From contig JAAWCD010000115.1 of assembly GCA_022793095.1 (NCBI GenBank), forward strand, positions 42,403 through 106,402: 64,000 nucleotides of DNA, read 5' to 3'. Under the pieces are notes generated by a model. The model was not told the DNA's origin and made no database searches. It was given only the letters and a program-made list of their open reading frames with translations. This DNA is from Oscillospiraceae bacterium. GTDB lineage: Bacteria; Bacillota; Clostridia; Oscillospirales; Oscillospiraceae. Position numbers and translations under genes: made by a program. The first letter of the stretch is position 1. Every line of letters begins with the position of its first letter. Shown here one piece after another: positions 1-7,695 of this stretch.

Positions 1-494
1 CGGATACGGGCCTGCTGCTCGTCGATGAGGCCGGAGGACAGGTCTGCGTCAATGGCCATCTGCTTACCTGGCATGGCGTCCAGGGTAAACCGGGCCGCCA
101 CCTCGGACACGCGTTCCGCGCCCTTGGTGATGACGATGAGCTGAACCAATACGATGATGAAGAAGATGACGAAGCCCACCACGATGTTGCCTTGGGTGAT
201 GAGCTGTCCGAAATTGCGAATCACGATGCCGGGGTCGCCGGTGGTGAGAATCATCCGGGTGCTGGACACGTTCAGGCCCAGCCGGAAGAGTGTCGTAATC
301 AACAGCAGCGAGGGGAAGATGGAAAATTCCAGCGCCTCAGAGATATTCATGGTAATCATCAGGATCATGATGGACAATCCGATGTTGACGACCAGCAGAA
401 TATCCAGAATCTGCGGCGGCAGGGGGATAAACAGGAACATGACCACGATCACTACGAACAACGCGATCGCGTTATCTAAAATACGTCTGAGCAA
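1..494 (-). CDS. flhA: FlhA, flagellar export gate protein (N-terminal part, runs off window)
   Basis: This is the N-terminal 164 codons of the large inner-membrane export gate subunit of the flagellar type III secretion system. The translation starts LLRRILDNAIALFVV and contains IPLPPQILDILLVVNIGLSI and the family hallmark TTLFRLGLNVSSTRMIL, followed by further hydrophobic segments. No ATG fits the beginning. A TTG at 494 is preceded by AGGAGGTGA at a 6-base spacing, so I take TTG as the start. It follows flhB by 30 bases in the same direction and is the last visible gene of the fla operon. The 3' end, including the cytoplasmic domain, lies outside the window. Confidence 0.93.
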   Translation of the reverse strand, partial: MLRRILDNAIALFVVIVVMFLFIPLPPQILDILLVVNIGLSIMILMITMNISEALEFSIFPSLLLITTLFRLGLNVSSTRMILTTGDPGIVIRNFGQLITQGNIVVGFVIFFIIVLVQLIVITKGAERVSEVAARFTLDAMPGKQMAIDADLSSGLIDEQQARI

Positions 495-524
495 GGGTGG
501 TCACCTCCTGGCGGACATACTCAG

Positions 525-1598
525 TTACTTTACGATTTGTTTCTTGTTGTTCAAACGGAAGATGTAGACCAGCACCTCGGCCACCGCGCCGTAAAACTCG
601 GGCGGGATTTCCCGGTTCACCTCCGTGCCGGCATAAAGGGCGCGGGCCAGCGGCACGTTTTCCATCACTGCGATGTGATGTTCCTCCGCGATTTGAACGA
701 TGCGAAGGGCCAGCGAATCCTGCCCCTTGGCCAGAACCACCGGCGCGTCGTCCTGATCCGGCTTATACCGGAGGGCCACCGCGTAATGGGTGGGGTTTCG
801 GATGACCACGTCGGCACCGGGCACCTGCTGCATCATTCGCTGCTGGGCCCGCTGGCGCTGGATCTGTTTGATCTTGCCCTTAACCTGGGGGTCGCCTTCC
901 ATCTGCTTGTATTCTTCCTTGACCTCCTGCTTGCTCATTTTCAGCTGGCGTTCATAGTCCCACCACTGATAGAGAAAGTCCATCGCGGCCAGGGCCACGA
1001 AGGCGATGGCGATGCGAACGACCATGCCGGCGGCGTACTCAACCAGATGGGCGGCAGAGACGCCGAGGTCAACGTAGAGGTAGCGGGAGCTCTCCAGGAA
1101 CATATCCCGGATGCTCAGATATACGATCACCATTAAAATGCTGATCTTCAGAATACCTTTCAGGGCTTCGATGACGCTTTTCAGGGAAAAGAGCCGCTTA
1201 AAGCCCTGTAGGGGACTGATTCGGTTGAATTTCGGTTTGAGTGATTCCGTGGCGACCAGAAATCTGGTCTGGGCGAAGGTGGCCGCGACAGCGCACAGCA
1301 GGGTCACTGCCAGCACGGGGCCCACCGTTTTCAGCACCACCAAAAGTCCCTGGAGCAAAAGTTCAGGCAGAGCGCCTTGAAACTGGTCTGTTCTCAGCGT
1401 GCTGCCCGTTTGCAGGCAGTAGCTCATAAAGCCGCCCAGCTGCTCGGCGAAGCCGCCGGCAGTTGCCCAAAGAACCGCGTAGGACCCCAGCAGGGTGGCC
1501 ACAGACACCGCGTCCCGGCTGAGGAAGACATTACCTTTCTTCCGTTCGTCTCTTCGCTTTTTTGGTGTTGCTTTTTCGGTTTTGGAGTCGTCGGCCAC
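525..1598 (-). CDS. flhB: FlhB, flagellar export switch protein
   Basis: 357-residue inner-membrane export component whose cytoplasmic domain cleaves itself to switch export from rod/hook to filament substrates. The lysine/arginine-rich N-terminus (KTEKATPKKRRDERKKGNV) is typical. Four hydrophobic segments follow between about residues 30 and 210, and the autocleavage motif NPTH is intact at about residues 268-271 in RNPTHYAVALRY. The start is GTG at 1598 with an AAGGGGGG ribosome site 8 bases upstream. Length is normal for the family. It sits between fliR and flhA as in Bacillus and Clostridium operons. A second free-standing copy of the FlhB C-domain is encoded at 31.2 kb. Confidence 0.97.
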   Translation of the reverse strand: MADDSKTEKATPKKRRDERKKGNVFLSRDAVSVATLLGSYAVLWATAGGFAEQLGGFMSYCLQTGSTLRTDQFQGALPELLLQGLLVVLKTVGPVLAVTLLCAVAATFAQTRFLVATESLKPKFNRISPLQGFKRLFSLKSVIEALKGILKISILMVIVYLSIRDMFLESSRYLYVDLGVSAAHLVEYAAGMVVRIAIAFVALAAMDFLYQWWDYERQLKMSKQEVKEEYKQMEGDPQVKGKIKQIQRQRAQQRMMQQVPGADVVIRNPTHYAVALRYKPDQDDAPVVLAKGQDSLALRIVQIAEEHHIAVMENVPLARALYAGTEVNREIPPEFYGAVAEVLVYIFRLNNKKQIVK

Positions 1599-1637
1599 TG
1601 GTGCATCCCCCCTTGGGCCAGCAAGCCATGTTGCACG

Positions 1638-1681
1638 TTTCTTCTTTTTCCTCGCGGAAAAGGAAGTTCAAACCAGCTGTT
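1638..1681. repeat. Degenerate GTTCTTTTT-family repeat between fliR and flhB
   Basis: A weak copy of the intergenic palindrome family: TTCTTCTTTTTCC and GGAAAAGGAAG around a short centre, then TTCAAACCAGCTG. It fills the gap between the fliR stop and the flhB ribosome site, inside an apparently continuous operon. Confidence 0.5.
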
Positions 1682-2449
1682 TTAGGGAGCTGCCATGTCC
1701 AGTAGGATTGAGAGCTGCTTCAGCATTGTGACTTCCGCCTCCAGCAGGAATTCACTGAAGGGTGCGGTCAGCACCAGGAGAAGCAGCAGGCCGATGATGA
1801 CCTTCAGCTCGATGTTGATGGAGAAAACGTTGATCTGGGGAATGACCTTCATCAGAATACCCATGCCCAGCTGAGCCACCAGCTCAGCCGCCAGAAGGGG
1901 CATGCAGAGCTTAACGCCCAAAAGGGTGCACTCTACAAACAGCTCCAGCACGGCCTGATAGAGGCCGGTTCCCAAGGAGACGGCTCCGAAGGACACGAGG
2001 TCCCCGGAGGTCAGAAAAATGCGAATGAGGGTGTGATGGCCGTTGCCCACAAAGAACAGCAGGGTCATCATCACATTGAGCAGCACGCCTGTCACCGACA
2101 TGTTGGACTGAGCGCCGGCGTCATACATCTGGTTCATGGTCATACCCATCTGCATGTCAATGGTGCTGCCTGCCAGCTGGGGAATGTAGAAAAAAAAGTT
2201 TACCACCATTCCCAGCACGAAGCCCAATCCCAGCTCCAGCAGTATACGGATAGCCAGCTCCATCGTTCCCACCGGAACCGGCGCGGTCTGCTGCGTTGTG
2301 GTGACCACAAACACAGAAAAGACCAGAATCATGCCGCTCCGGAAGGGGCCGGGAATGTTCCGCCGGCCCAGCAGCGGGTTAAACAAAATGAAACCGCTGA
2401 TTCGAGCCAGAATGTAAAGGAATAAGGTCAATTCCGACCAATCAATCAT
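1682..2449 (-). CDS. fliR: FliR, flagellar export gate protein
   Basis: 255-residue integral membrane protein of the flagellar export gate, which works with FliP and FliQ in the export pore. The start MIDWSELTLFLYILARISGF and the following FNPLLGRRNIP motif are characteristic. Hydrophobic stretches cover most of the length. The start ATG at 2449 has an AAGGCAGG site 6 bases upstream. Position after fliQ and before flhB matches Gram-positive fla operons. Length and motifs are ordinary. Confidence 0.96.
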   Translation of the reverse strand: MIDWSELTLFLYILARISGFILFNPLLGRRNIPGPFRSGMILVFSVFVVTTTQQTAPVPVGTMELAIRILLELGLGFVLGMVVNFFFYIPQLAGSTIDMQMGMTMNQMYDAGAQSNMSVTGVLLNVMMTLLFFVGNGHHTLIRIFLTSGDLVSFGAVSLGTGLYQAVLELFVECTLLGVKLCMPLLAAELVAQLGMGILMKVIPQINVFSINIELKVIIGLLLLLVLTAPFSEFLLEAEVTMLKQLSILLDMAAP

Positions 2450-2493
2450 CTTGGGCCTGCCTTCCCTGGAATCTGTCTGAAAACCGGCGGAAT

Positions 2494-2518
2494 GCCCGAG
2501 GGCGGATCGCCTTCGGGC
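2494..2518 (-). other. Hairpin in the fliQ-fliR gap
   Basis: GCCCGAGGGCG and CGCCTTCGGGC form a stem of about 10 pairs around GAT. No T-tract follows, so it looks like an mRNA processing or stability hairpin rather than a terminator. Confidence 0.4.
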
Positions 2519-2535
2519 CTTGCGAATACAGGTTC

Positions 2536-2796
2536 TCAGCTCGCGATCAGCTCAAACAGTGAAAGGGTGAAATCCTGGAGGGTTTCCAGCATCCATCCGC
2601 CGCCAATCAGAAGCACGCCCACCACCACAATCAGCTTCAGCATAAAGCCGATGCTCTGCTCGTGGATTTGAGTCACAGCCTGAAATACCGCCACAATCAC
2701 ACCCACCAGCATGGTCAAAATCAGTACCGGTCCGCCCAGCCGGAGGGCCACGCCCACTGCGTCCCGCAGCATATCCGAAACGTTGGCTAAATCCAT
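2536..2796 (-). CDS. fliQ: FliQ, flagellar export gate protein
   Basis: 86-residue protein with two transmembrane helices, the usual size for FliQ, a small gate subunit of the flagellar type III export apparatus. The N-terminus MDLANVSDMLRDAVGVALRLGGPVLI and the central VAVFQAVTQIHEQSIGFMLKL segment, including the conserved Q-A-x-TQI-x-E motif, identify it. The ATG at 2796 is preceded by AAGAGGTG at 5 bases. It lies 15 bases downstream of fliP, so the two are probably co-translated. Confidence 0.96.
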   Translation of the reverse strand: MDLANVSDMLRDAVGVALRLGGPVLILTMLVGVIVAVFQAVTQIHEQSIGFMLKLIVVVGVLLIGGGWMLETLQDFTLSLFELIAS

Positions 2797-2811
2797 GATG
2801 ACACCTCTTGG

Positions 2812-3480
2812 TTAATTGACGCCCTGCACCAGCGCGGCAAACAGCTGTTCCCAGCCGTTGATGGAGATGAAGAGCAGCAGCTTGAAGGGGGTTGAAATCA
2901 TGGCCGGCGGCAGCATAATCATACCCATGGACATCAGCGTGGACGAGACCACAATGTCGATCAGCACAAAGGGAATGTAGAGCATGAAGCCGATCACAAA
3001 CGCCTCTTTCAGCTCGCAGGTCATAAAGGAGGGGACGATCACCCGAAGGGGCAGCGCCATAGCCTCCTCCCGGTTGGAGGGCACATCCACCCTGGCCATC
3101 TCACAGAACATCCGCAGGGTGCTGCTCTCCGTGTTGTCGAGCATGAAGTCCTTCATGGGCACCGAGGCCCGTGCAATAAACTCCTCCTGGCTGATCTGCT
3201 CGGCCACGTAAGGCTCATATGCCTCCGTCTGGATGCGGGTCAGCACAGGATTCATGGTAATCAGCGTGAGAAAAACCGCCAGTCCCACCAGAACCAGATT
3301 GGGCGGGGTCTGCTGGGTGCCCATGGCGGTGCGGAGAAAGGAGAGCGAGATGATATACCTGGTGAACGAGGTCGTCATCACCAGGAACGACGGCAGCAGC
3401 GTGATGATGGTGGTTAAAAAGATAACCTCCAGCGTCTGGATGTTGTCGCCGTTGATGTTGATTAGTCCTTCCGGTATCAC
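2812..3480 (-). CDS. fliP: FliP, flagellar export gate protein
   Basis: 222-residue membrane protein of the flagellar export gate. Motifs typical of the family are MTTSFTRYIISLSFLRTAMG, QTPPNLVLVGLAVFLTL, and near the C-terminus SMGMIMLPPAMISTPFKLLLF. The open frame continues further upstream, but those residues overlap fliO and do not resemble FliP. A GTG at 3480, giving a protein that begins IPEGLININGDNIQTL, sits 4 bases after the fliO stop with GGGAGGTGA just upstream, so I choose it. With this start there is little or no cleavable signal peptide, unlike many proteobacterial FliP proteins. Confidence 0.95.
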   Translation of the reverse strand: MIPEGLININGDNIQTLEVIFLTTIITLLPSFLVMTTSFTRYIISLSFLRTAMGTQQTPPNLVLVGLAVFLTLITMNPVLTRIQTEAYEPYVAEQISQEEFIARASVPMKDFMLDNTESSTLRMFCEMARVDVPSNREEAMALPLRVIVPSFMTCELKEAFVIGFMLYIPFVLIDIVVSSTLMSMGMIMLPPAMISTPFKLLLFISINGWEQLFAALVQGVN

Positions 3481-3484
3481 GCGC

Positions 3485-3850
3485 TCACCTCCCCCTCTTT
3501 TGATGCAGCACTGACTGCAGCGCCTCCCGGAAGCTGGGCGGAGCGGGCTGCTCCGCCTGGGTCTTACGCCAGGCCTCGGCCTCTTCCGGCGTGAACTCCG
3601 CAAGGGTGGAGATAGCTGATTGAGTAACGCCCAGCAGAAAATACCGCTCTCCCGCCTGGACCAGCATCAGGCTCTGATCCCGGCCCAGGGACAGCCGGGC
3701 CAGGACCCGGAGAGACTCCGATCCCTGCCCCAGCCCAAAGGTGCTCAGACCGCCCCGGCCCGCCACGTATTTGGTGAACCAGTAGGCCATGCCCACAATC
3801 AGGATGACGCAGGCCAGCACCCAAAGCAGGGAGAGGATCTGTTCCACCAT
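3485..3850 (-). CDS. fliO: FliO, flagellar export assembly protein
   Basis: 121-residue small membrane protein with one N-terminal transmembrane helix (about residues 5-27, ILSLLWVLACVILIVGMAYWF) followed by a cytoplasmic domain. The sequence RGGLSTFGLGQGSESLRVLARLSLGRDQSLMLVQAGERYFLLGVT matches the beta-rich FliO fold (FliO/FliZ family). FliO helps assemble the FliP complex. Its ATG lies one base after the cheY stop with no ribosome site of its own, which suggests translational coupling to cheY. Confidence 0.9.
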   Translation of the reverse strand: MVEQILSLLWVLACVILIVGMAYWFTKYVAGRGGLSTFGLGQGSESLRVLARLSLGRDQSLMLVQAGERYFLLGVTQSAISTLAEFTPEEAEAWRKTQAEQPAPPSFREALQSVLHQKRGR

Positions 3851-3851
3851 A

Positions 3852-4220
3852 TCAGGGCGCGCCCAGAATGGAGGTCACGGTTTTCAGAACACGGTCCGGC
3901 TTAAAGGGCTTGACGATGAAGTCCTTGGCGCCGGAGCGCACAGCGTCCATAACCATGCTCTCCTGGCCCATGGCGGAGCACATGACCACGCTGGCGTTGC
4001 TGTCCTTGGCGCGGATGGCCTTCAGGGCCTCCAGGCCGTCCATGTTGGGCATGGTGATATCCATAATCACCAGGTCGGGACCGATTTCGCCGAACTTTTC
4101 CACCGCGTCCGCGCCGTCCACCGCCTCAAAGAGCTCGGTGTAGCCGTTCTTGCTCAGCGTGTCCTTGATCATCTTCCGCATGAAGGCAGCGTCATCAACT
4201 AATAAAATCTTCTTAGCCAT
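3852..4220 (-). CDS. cheY: CheY, chemotaxis response regulator
   Basis: 122-residue single-domain receiver. The acidic pocket is DD at residues 9-10, the phosphoacceptor is D54 in VIMDITMPNMDG, a serine occupies the usual switch threonine/serine position (S82 in VVMCSAMG), and the conserved lysine is K104 in FIVKPFKP. CheA phosphorylates CheY; CheY-P then binds the motor switch at the N-terminal peptide of FliM and, in this organism, probably at FliY. It is placed between fliY and fliO as in the Bacillus subtilis fla/che operon. AAGGATGG precedes the ATG at 4220. Confidence 0.97.
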   Translation of the reverse strand: MAKKILLVDDAAFMRKMIKDTLSKNGYTELFEAVDGADAVEKFGEIGPDLVIMDITMPNMDGLEALKAIRAKDSNASVVMCSAMGQESMVMDAVRSGAKDFIVKPFKPDRVLKTVTSILGAP

Positions 4221-4284
4221 GATAGTAATCCATCCTTTTTTATTTTTAATTGCGTGTCTTCACAGACTTATAACTGGAACTCTA

Positions 4285-5730
4285 TCACTTTTGAGACAGA
4301 ATTTCAATCCCAGAATCCTGAATAATTTCAGTGATGCGTACACCGAAGTTATCCTCAATGACAACCACGTCGCCTCGGGCGATACATTTCCCGTTGACGA
4401 ACAGGTCCACCTGGTCGCCAGCCAGCTTATCCAGCACCACCAGCGATCCCTTGGAAAACTCCAGAATTTCCTGGACCTTACGCCGGGTGCGGCCGATTTC
4501 CACCGTCACCTGGAGGGGGACCTCCATAATCAGGTCCAGATTCTGGGCTTGCTCCTTCCCCAGCTTTTCCATGGGGTCCATCGGCTGCATGGGCAGCGGC
4601 TTGGTATTGATGACCTTGGGCTCCGGCTGGTGCGGCTGTTCCGGCTGCGGCGGATAGGGATAGGGGTAGGGATACATGGGCGGGTAGCCCATATAGCCGT
4701 TGGCGAACTGCGCTCCATCCCCGCCCGGCATGGGGTAGTAGGGCATTGGCGGCATCTGAGGCATCTGTCCCGCTGCCTGGGGGGCCGCCACAGGCTGAGG
4801 AGCGGCGGGCGCGGGGGCCGGGGCAGGTGCCGGCGCGGGCGCAGGTGCCGGGGCTGGAGCCGGCTCCGGCTCACCGCCGCCGTTCATTCCCGCCAGCATC
4901 CGTTCAATCTCCTCCTGGCTCATCTTGCCGCCGGAGGACTCCGCCGCCGGCGCGGGAGCAGGCTCCGGCTCGGGCTCGCCGCCGCCGTTCATTCCCGCCA
5001 GCATCCGTTCAATCTCTTCCTGACTCATCTTGCCGCCGGAGGACTCTGCTGCCGGTGCGGGTGCCGGCGCCGGTTCAGGAACGGGCTCCGGCGCCGGTTT
5101 GGGATCCGGAGCGGACGGGGCGTCTCCGTCCTCCTCCTCCAGGCCCAGACCAGCCAGAAGCTCTCGGGCCAGCTCCACCGACATGACGTTCATGAACTCG
5201 CTTTCCAGCGCACCCTCAATCTTCAGGAAGAACCGGACCATGACAATTTGGTCCGCGCCCGGCGGCATATGGTTGGCCTTGAATTCCTCCAAGTTGTCCA
5301 GCTCAAAGGATTCCGGCGTGGAAATGTCCACCCGGTAGCCCAGGAAGTCGGACATGGCCGTGGCGGCCGATCCCATCATCTGGTTCATGACCTCGCACAC
5401 ACAGCTGATGGTCAAATCGTTAAGCTCGAACTCCTCGTCCGGCGTCTCCGTGCCCATCAGAATATCCACGATGATCTTGATGTCGCTCTTCTTCAGCAGC
5501 ATGATGTTGCTGCCTTCCAGGCCCTCGACATACTTGATCTCCACGCCGATGGCCGGTTCCAGGTTCCCCAGCGAAAAATCCTTGACAGCCACCGTGGAAA
5601 CGGTAGGCGTCGTGATATCTACCCGGTGGTCCAGCATATTGGATACCGCGGTGGCCGAGGAGCCCAGGCTGATATTCATCATTTCCCCAAGGGCGTCAAT
5701 CGCCATTGGGCTGAATAATTCCTTCTCCAT
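4285..5730 (-). CDS. fliY: FliY, motor switch phosphatase with SpoA domain and duplicated CheY-docking-like peptide
   Basis: 481-residue C-ring protein that combines a CheC-type CheY-P phosphatase domain with a FliN-like SpoA domain. Both CheC active-site motifs are visible: D12..E16..N19 (DALGEMMN) and S109..E113..N116 (SCVCEVMN). A Pro/Ala/Glu linker (about residues 200-370) follows and contains two copies of MSQEEIERMLAGM (about 235-247 and 270-282). These resemble the CheY-binding N-terminus of FliM (VLSQSQIDALLSAV). The C-terminal 90 residues, including DLIMEVPLQVTVEIGRT and FGVRITEI, form the SpoA domain. The start at 5730 lies 5 bases after the fliM stop, with AAAGGAG inside fliM. Known FliY proteins usually have the docking peptide at the N-terminus; here it is absent there. 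No cheC gene is seen nearby. Confidence 0.95.
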   Translation of the reverse strand: MEKELFSPMAIDALGEMMNISLGSSATAVSNMLDHRVDITTPTVSTVAVKDFSLGNLEPAIGVEIKYVEGLEGSNIMLLKKSDIKIIVDILMGTETPDEEFELNDLTISCVCEVMNQMMGSAATAMSDFLGYRVDISTPESFELDNLEEFKANHMPPGADQIVMVRFFLKIEGALESEFMNVMSVELARELLAGLGLEEEDGDAPSAPDPKPAPEPVPEPAPAPAPAAESSGGKMSQEEIERMLAGMNGGGEPEPEPAPAPAAESSGGKMSQEEIERMLAGMNGGGEPEPAPAPAPAPAPAPAPAPAPAAPQPVAAPQAAGQMPQMPPMPYYPMPGGDGAQFANGYMGYPPMYPYPYPYPPQPEQPHQPEPKVINTKPLPMQPMDPMEKLGKEQAQNLDLIMEVPLQVTVEIGRTRRKVQEILEFSKGSLVVLDKLAGDQVDLFVNGKCIARGDVVVIEDNFGVRITEIIQDSGIEILSQK

Positions 5731-5735
5731 CGTCT

Positions 5736-6740
5736 CTATTCGCTCCTTTGCTCGGCCTGATAGCATACTTCATCTATCTTGACAGCCATATTTTTCTTAT
5801 GTGTGCCGATACGGCCGGCAAACCATTGGTATCCACCAATTTCCAGGAAGACCGGAGAGTCCTTCGGACTGCCCAGGTCCACCACGTCGCCCACATTCAA
5901 ATGGTAAATATCGCTCAGATGCAGCTGTGTTTCTCCGAGCTGCGCCACAATCTCCAGGCTGGAATCCCGCAAGCGGTCGAAAATCGTCTCCGAATTGTCC
6001 TCGTCCGACACCTTCCGGTTGGGATTTTCCCGGCTGATCTCCGCGAAAATGTTGGTCAGTGTCGTGCCGGGCATACACAGGCTCAGCCGTCCTGTGCCGT
6101 TGGGGAACATGATTTTCATATCCGTGATGACCACGGTTTCGTCCAGACCCAGCATCTGTACCAGTGTCGGGTTGACCTCTGTGCGGCTGTAATGGAATTT
6201 CAGAGGAACGTAATTTTCCCAGCTGCTGCCCATGTGGTCGTACAGGTCTACCACCAGGGTTTCGTAGAGCTTCAGCTCCAGGTCCGTATAAGCATACTCG
6301 GGGTCCAGTTCCTCATCCATTTCCCCTTCGCCGCCCATCATGCGGTCCATCATGCTCAGCGCGGTGGAGGTGCCGATGTAAAACATCGCTTGGGCATCGT
6401 CGATCTTGTCATTCAGCTCCACATCGGCAAGGGCCAAAACGTCGCCCTCTGTCAGCGCGTTGGAAAACTCAAAGTATTTCTGCTCCTCAATGCTCTCCAC
6501 TGTCACCTCGCAGTTGATGCGAAGCAGGCCGTTGAGCCGGGCGCTGATGACTCGCGTGTAGTTTTCAAACACGCTGTTCAGCATTTTGATGCGGTCCTTT
6601 GTGAACTTTCGAGGACTGTTAAAGTCGTACTTTCGATATTTCTTTTCCGGCTTGTCTCCCGACTTATCCAAATCCTTTTCGCCGCTCCGGACCGCGCTCA
6701 AAAGCGCGTCGATCTGACTTTGAGATAGGACTTCTGGCAT
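5736..6740 (-). CDS. fliM: FliM, flagellar motor switch protein
   Basis: 334-residue C-ring protein. The N-terminal MPEVLSQSQIDALLSAV is the CheY-P docking peptide. The middle domain resembles CheC without its active-site residues and includes the conserved GGEGEMDEE turn. The C-terminal part (VVDLGSPKDSPVFLEIGGYQWFAGRIGTHKKNMAVKI) is the SpoA domain that contacts FliY/FliN. GAGGTGA lies 4 bases upstream of the ATG. It follows motB rather than fliL, which is the neighbour in Bacillus subtilis. Confidence 0.97.
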   Translation of the reverse strand: MPEVLSQSQIDALLSAVRSGEKDLDKSGDKPEKKYRKYDFNSPRKFTKDRIKMLNSVFENYTRVISARLNGLLRINCEVTVESIEEQKYFEFSNALTEGDVLALADVELNDKIDDAQAMFYIGTSTALSMMDRMMGGEGEMDEELDPEYAYTDLELKLYETLVVDLYDHMGSSWENYVPLKFHYSRTEVNPTLVQMLGLDETVVITDMKIMFPNGTGRLSLCMPGTTLTNIFAEISRENPNRKVSDEDNSETIFDRLRDSSLEIVAQLGETQLHLSDIYHLNVGDVVDLGSPKDSPVFLEIGGYQWFAGRIGTHKKNMAVKIDEVCYQAEQRSE

Positions 6741-6772
6741 AGTTTCACCTCACCTCTGCCACGCTGTGTTAA

Positions 6773-7621
6773 TCATTCTCCTGCCGGTTCTCCGGCGCCG
6801 TTCCCGGCCTCCGTGCCGGGCGTTCTGCCTCCGCTGAGGTCAATCTCTGTCTCATAATGGGTCATGTAGCTTTCCATACTGCCCTCAAGCGCGGCCTCCT
6901 CCTCCAGGTTCCGCCCGCTGACCACCAGCTCCACCCGCCGGTTGGCCTGACGGCCCTCCGAGGTTTCGTTGGTGGCTACCGGATGCCATTCGCCCACACC
7001 CAGACTCACCAGACGGCCCGCGTCTACCGTGCTGTGCTCTTGGATGTAGACCAGCACATTGGTGGCCCGGTTGGAAGCCAGGAACCGGTCGGTATTCACG
7101 CCGTTGGGCTGGTCCGGGTCATCGCGGGCTGTGTGGCCGATGATTTGGATCTCATCTATGGAGTCAGACACATTGGAAAACATATTGCTCACTTCGTCAA
7201 GGATAGGGAGGCTCTCCTGACGCAGGGTGTAGCTGTAGCCGTCAAAGAAAGCGGTCTGGTTGAAGGAGATATACACCTTTCCGTCGCCCTTGGTCACGGA
7301 AAGGGCGTTCTGATTTTCCCCCTCCGAGGCGTAAGCCTTCAGCGCCTCGTAGAGATCATTGATGTCCTCGTCGATCTCTTCCTGAGGGTCCGGCATGACG
7401 CCGCTCTGGTCCCCGTCGGCGCTGGGACCGTCGCCGCCCTCCGAGGCTGTGGGAATCTGGACGGACTGGGGGTTGAAGCTCATGACCAGGGCCTTCCAGT
7501 TTTCCTCGCTGATGGTAGACATGGAGTAAAGCAGAACAAAGAAGCACAGCAGCAGCGTCACCATGTCGCCATAGGTATCCATCCAGTTAGCGCCGCCGCC
7601 ACTGCTTTTTTTCTTTTTCAT
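6773..7621 (-). CDS. motB: MotB, flagellar stator protein with OmpA domain
   Basis: 282-residue stator subunit. A basic, glycine-rich start is followed by one transmembrane helix; the ion-carrying aspartate is D19 in TYGDMVTLLLCFFVLLYSMS. The C-terminal OmpA-like peptidoglycan-binding domain (about residues 140-245) contains IQIIGHTARDD, RFLASNRATNVLVYI and VGEWHPVATNETSEGRQANRRVEL. It pairs with MotA directly upstream. The sequence alone does not settle whether protons or sodium drive it. GAGGTGA precedes the ATG by 4 bases. The stator genes lie inside the fla operon where Bacillus subtilis has fliL. Confidence 0.96.
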   Translation of the reverse strand: MKKKKSSGGGANWMDTYGDMVTLLLCFFVLLYSMSTISEENWKALVMSFNPQSVQIPTASEGGDGPSADGDQSGVMPDPQEEIDEDINDLYEALKAYASEGENQNALSVTKGDGKVYISFNQTAFFDGYSYTLRQESLPILDEVSNMFSNVSDSIDEIQIIGHTARDDPDQPNGVNTDRFLASNRATNVLVYIQEHSTVDAGRLVSLGVGEWHPVATNETSEGRQANRRVELVVSGRNLEEEAALEGSMESYMTHYETEIDLSGGRTPGTEAGNGAGEPAGE

Positions 7622-7636
7622 GGTTTCACCTCTTCT

Positions 7637-7682
7637 GTTCTTTTTCTTGAAAGAAAAAGAACCAAAAAGAACTTTAAGCTGC
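7637..7682. repeat. GTTCTTTTT palindrome between motA and motB
   Basis: A perfect inverted repeat, GTTCTTTTTCTT and AAGAAAAAGAAC around a 2-base centre, followed by CAAAAAGAACTTTAAGCTG. It is a member of the dispersed intergenic repeat family of this window and sits inside the fla operon. Confidence 0.85.
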
Positions 7683-7695
7683 TGGCGCCGGAGGC

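Noticed and set aside
5020..5100. Frameshift in fliY caused by the proline/alanine repeats
   Set aside because: The frame is continuous from the CheC domain to the SpoA domain, so the repeats are just a linker.
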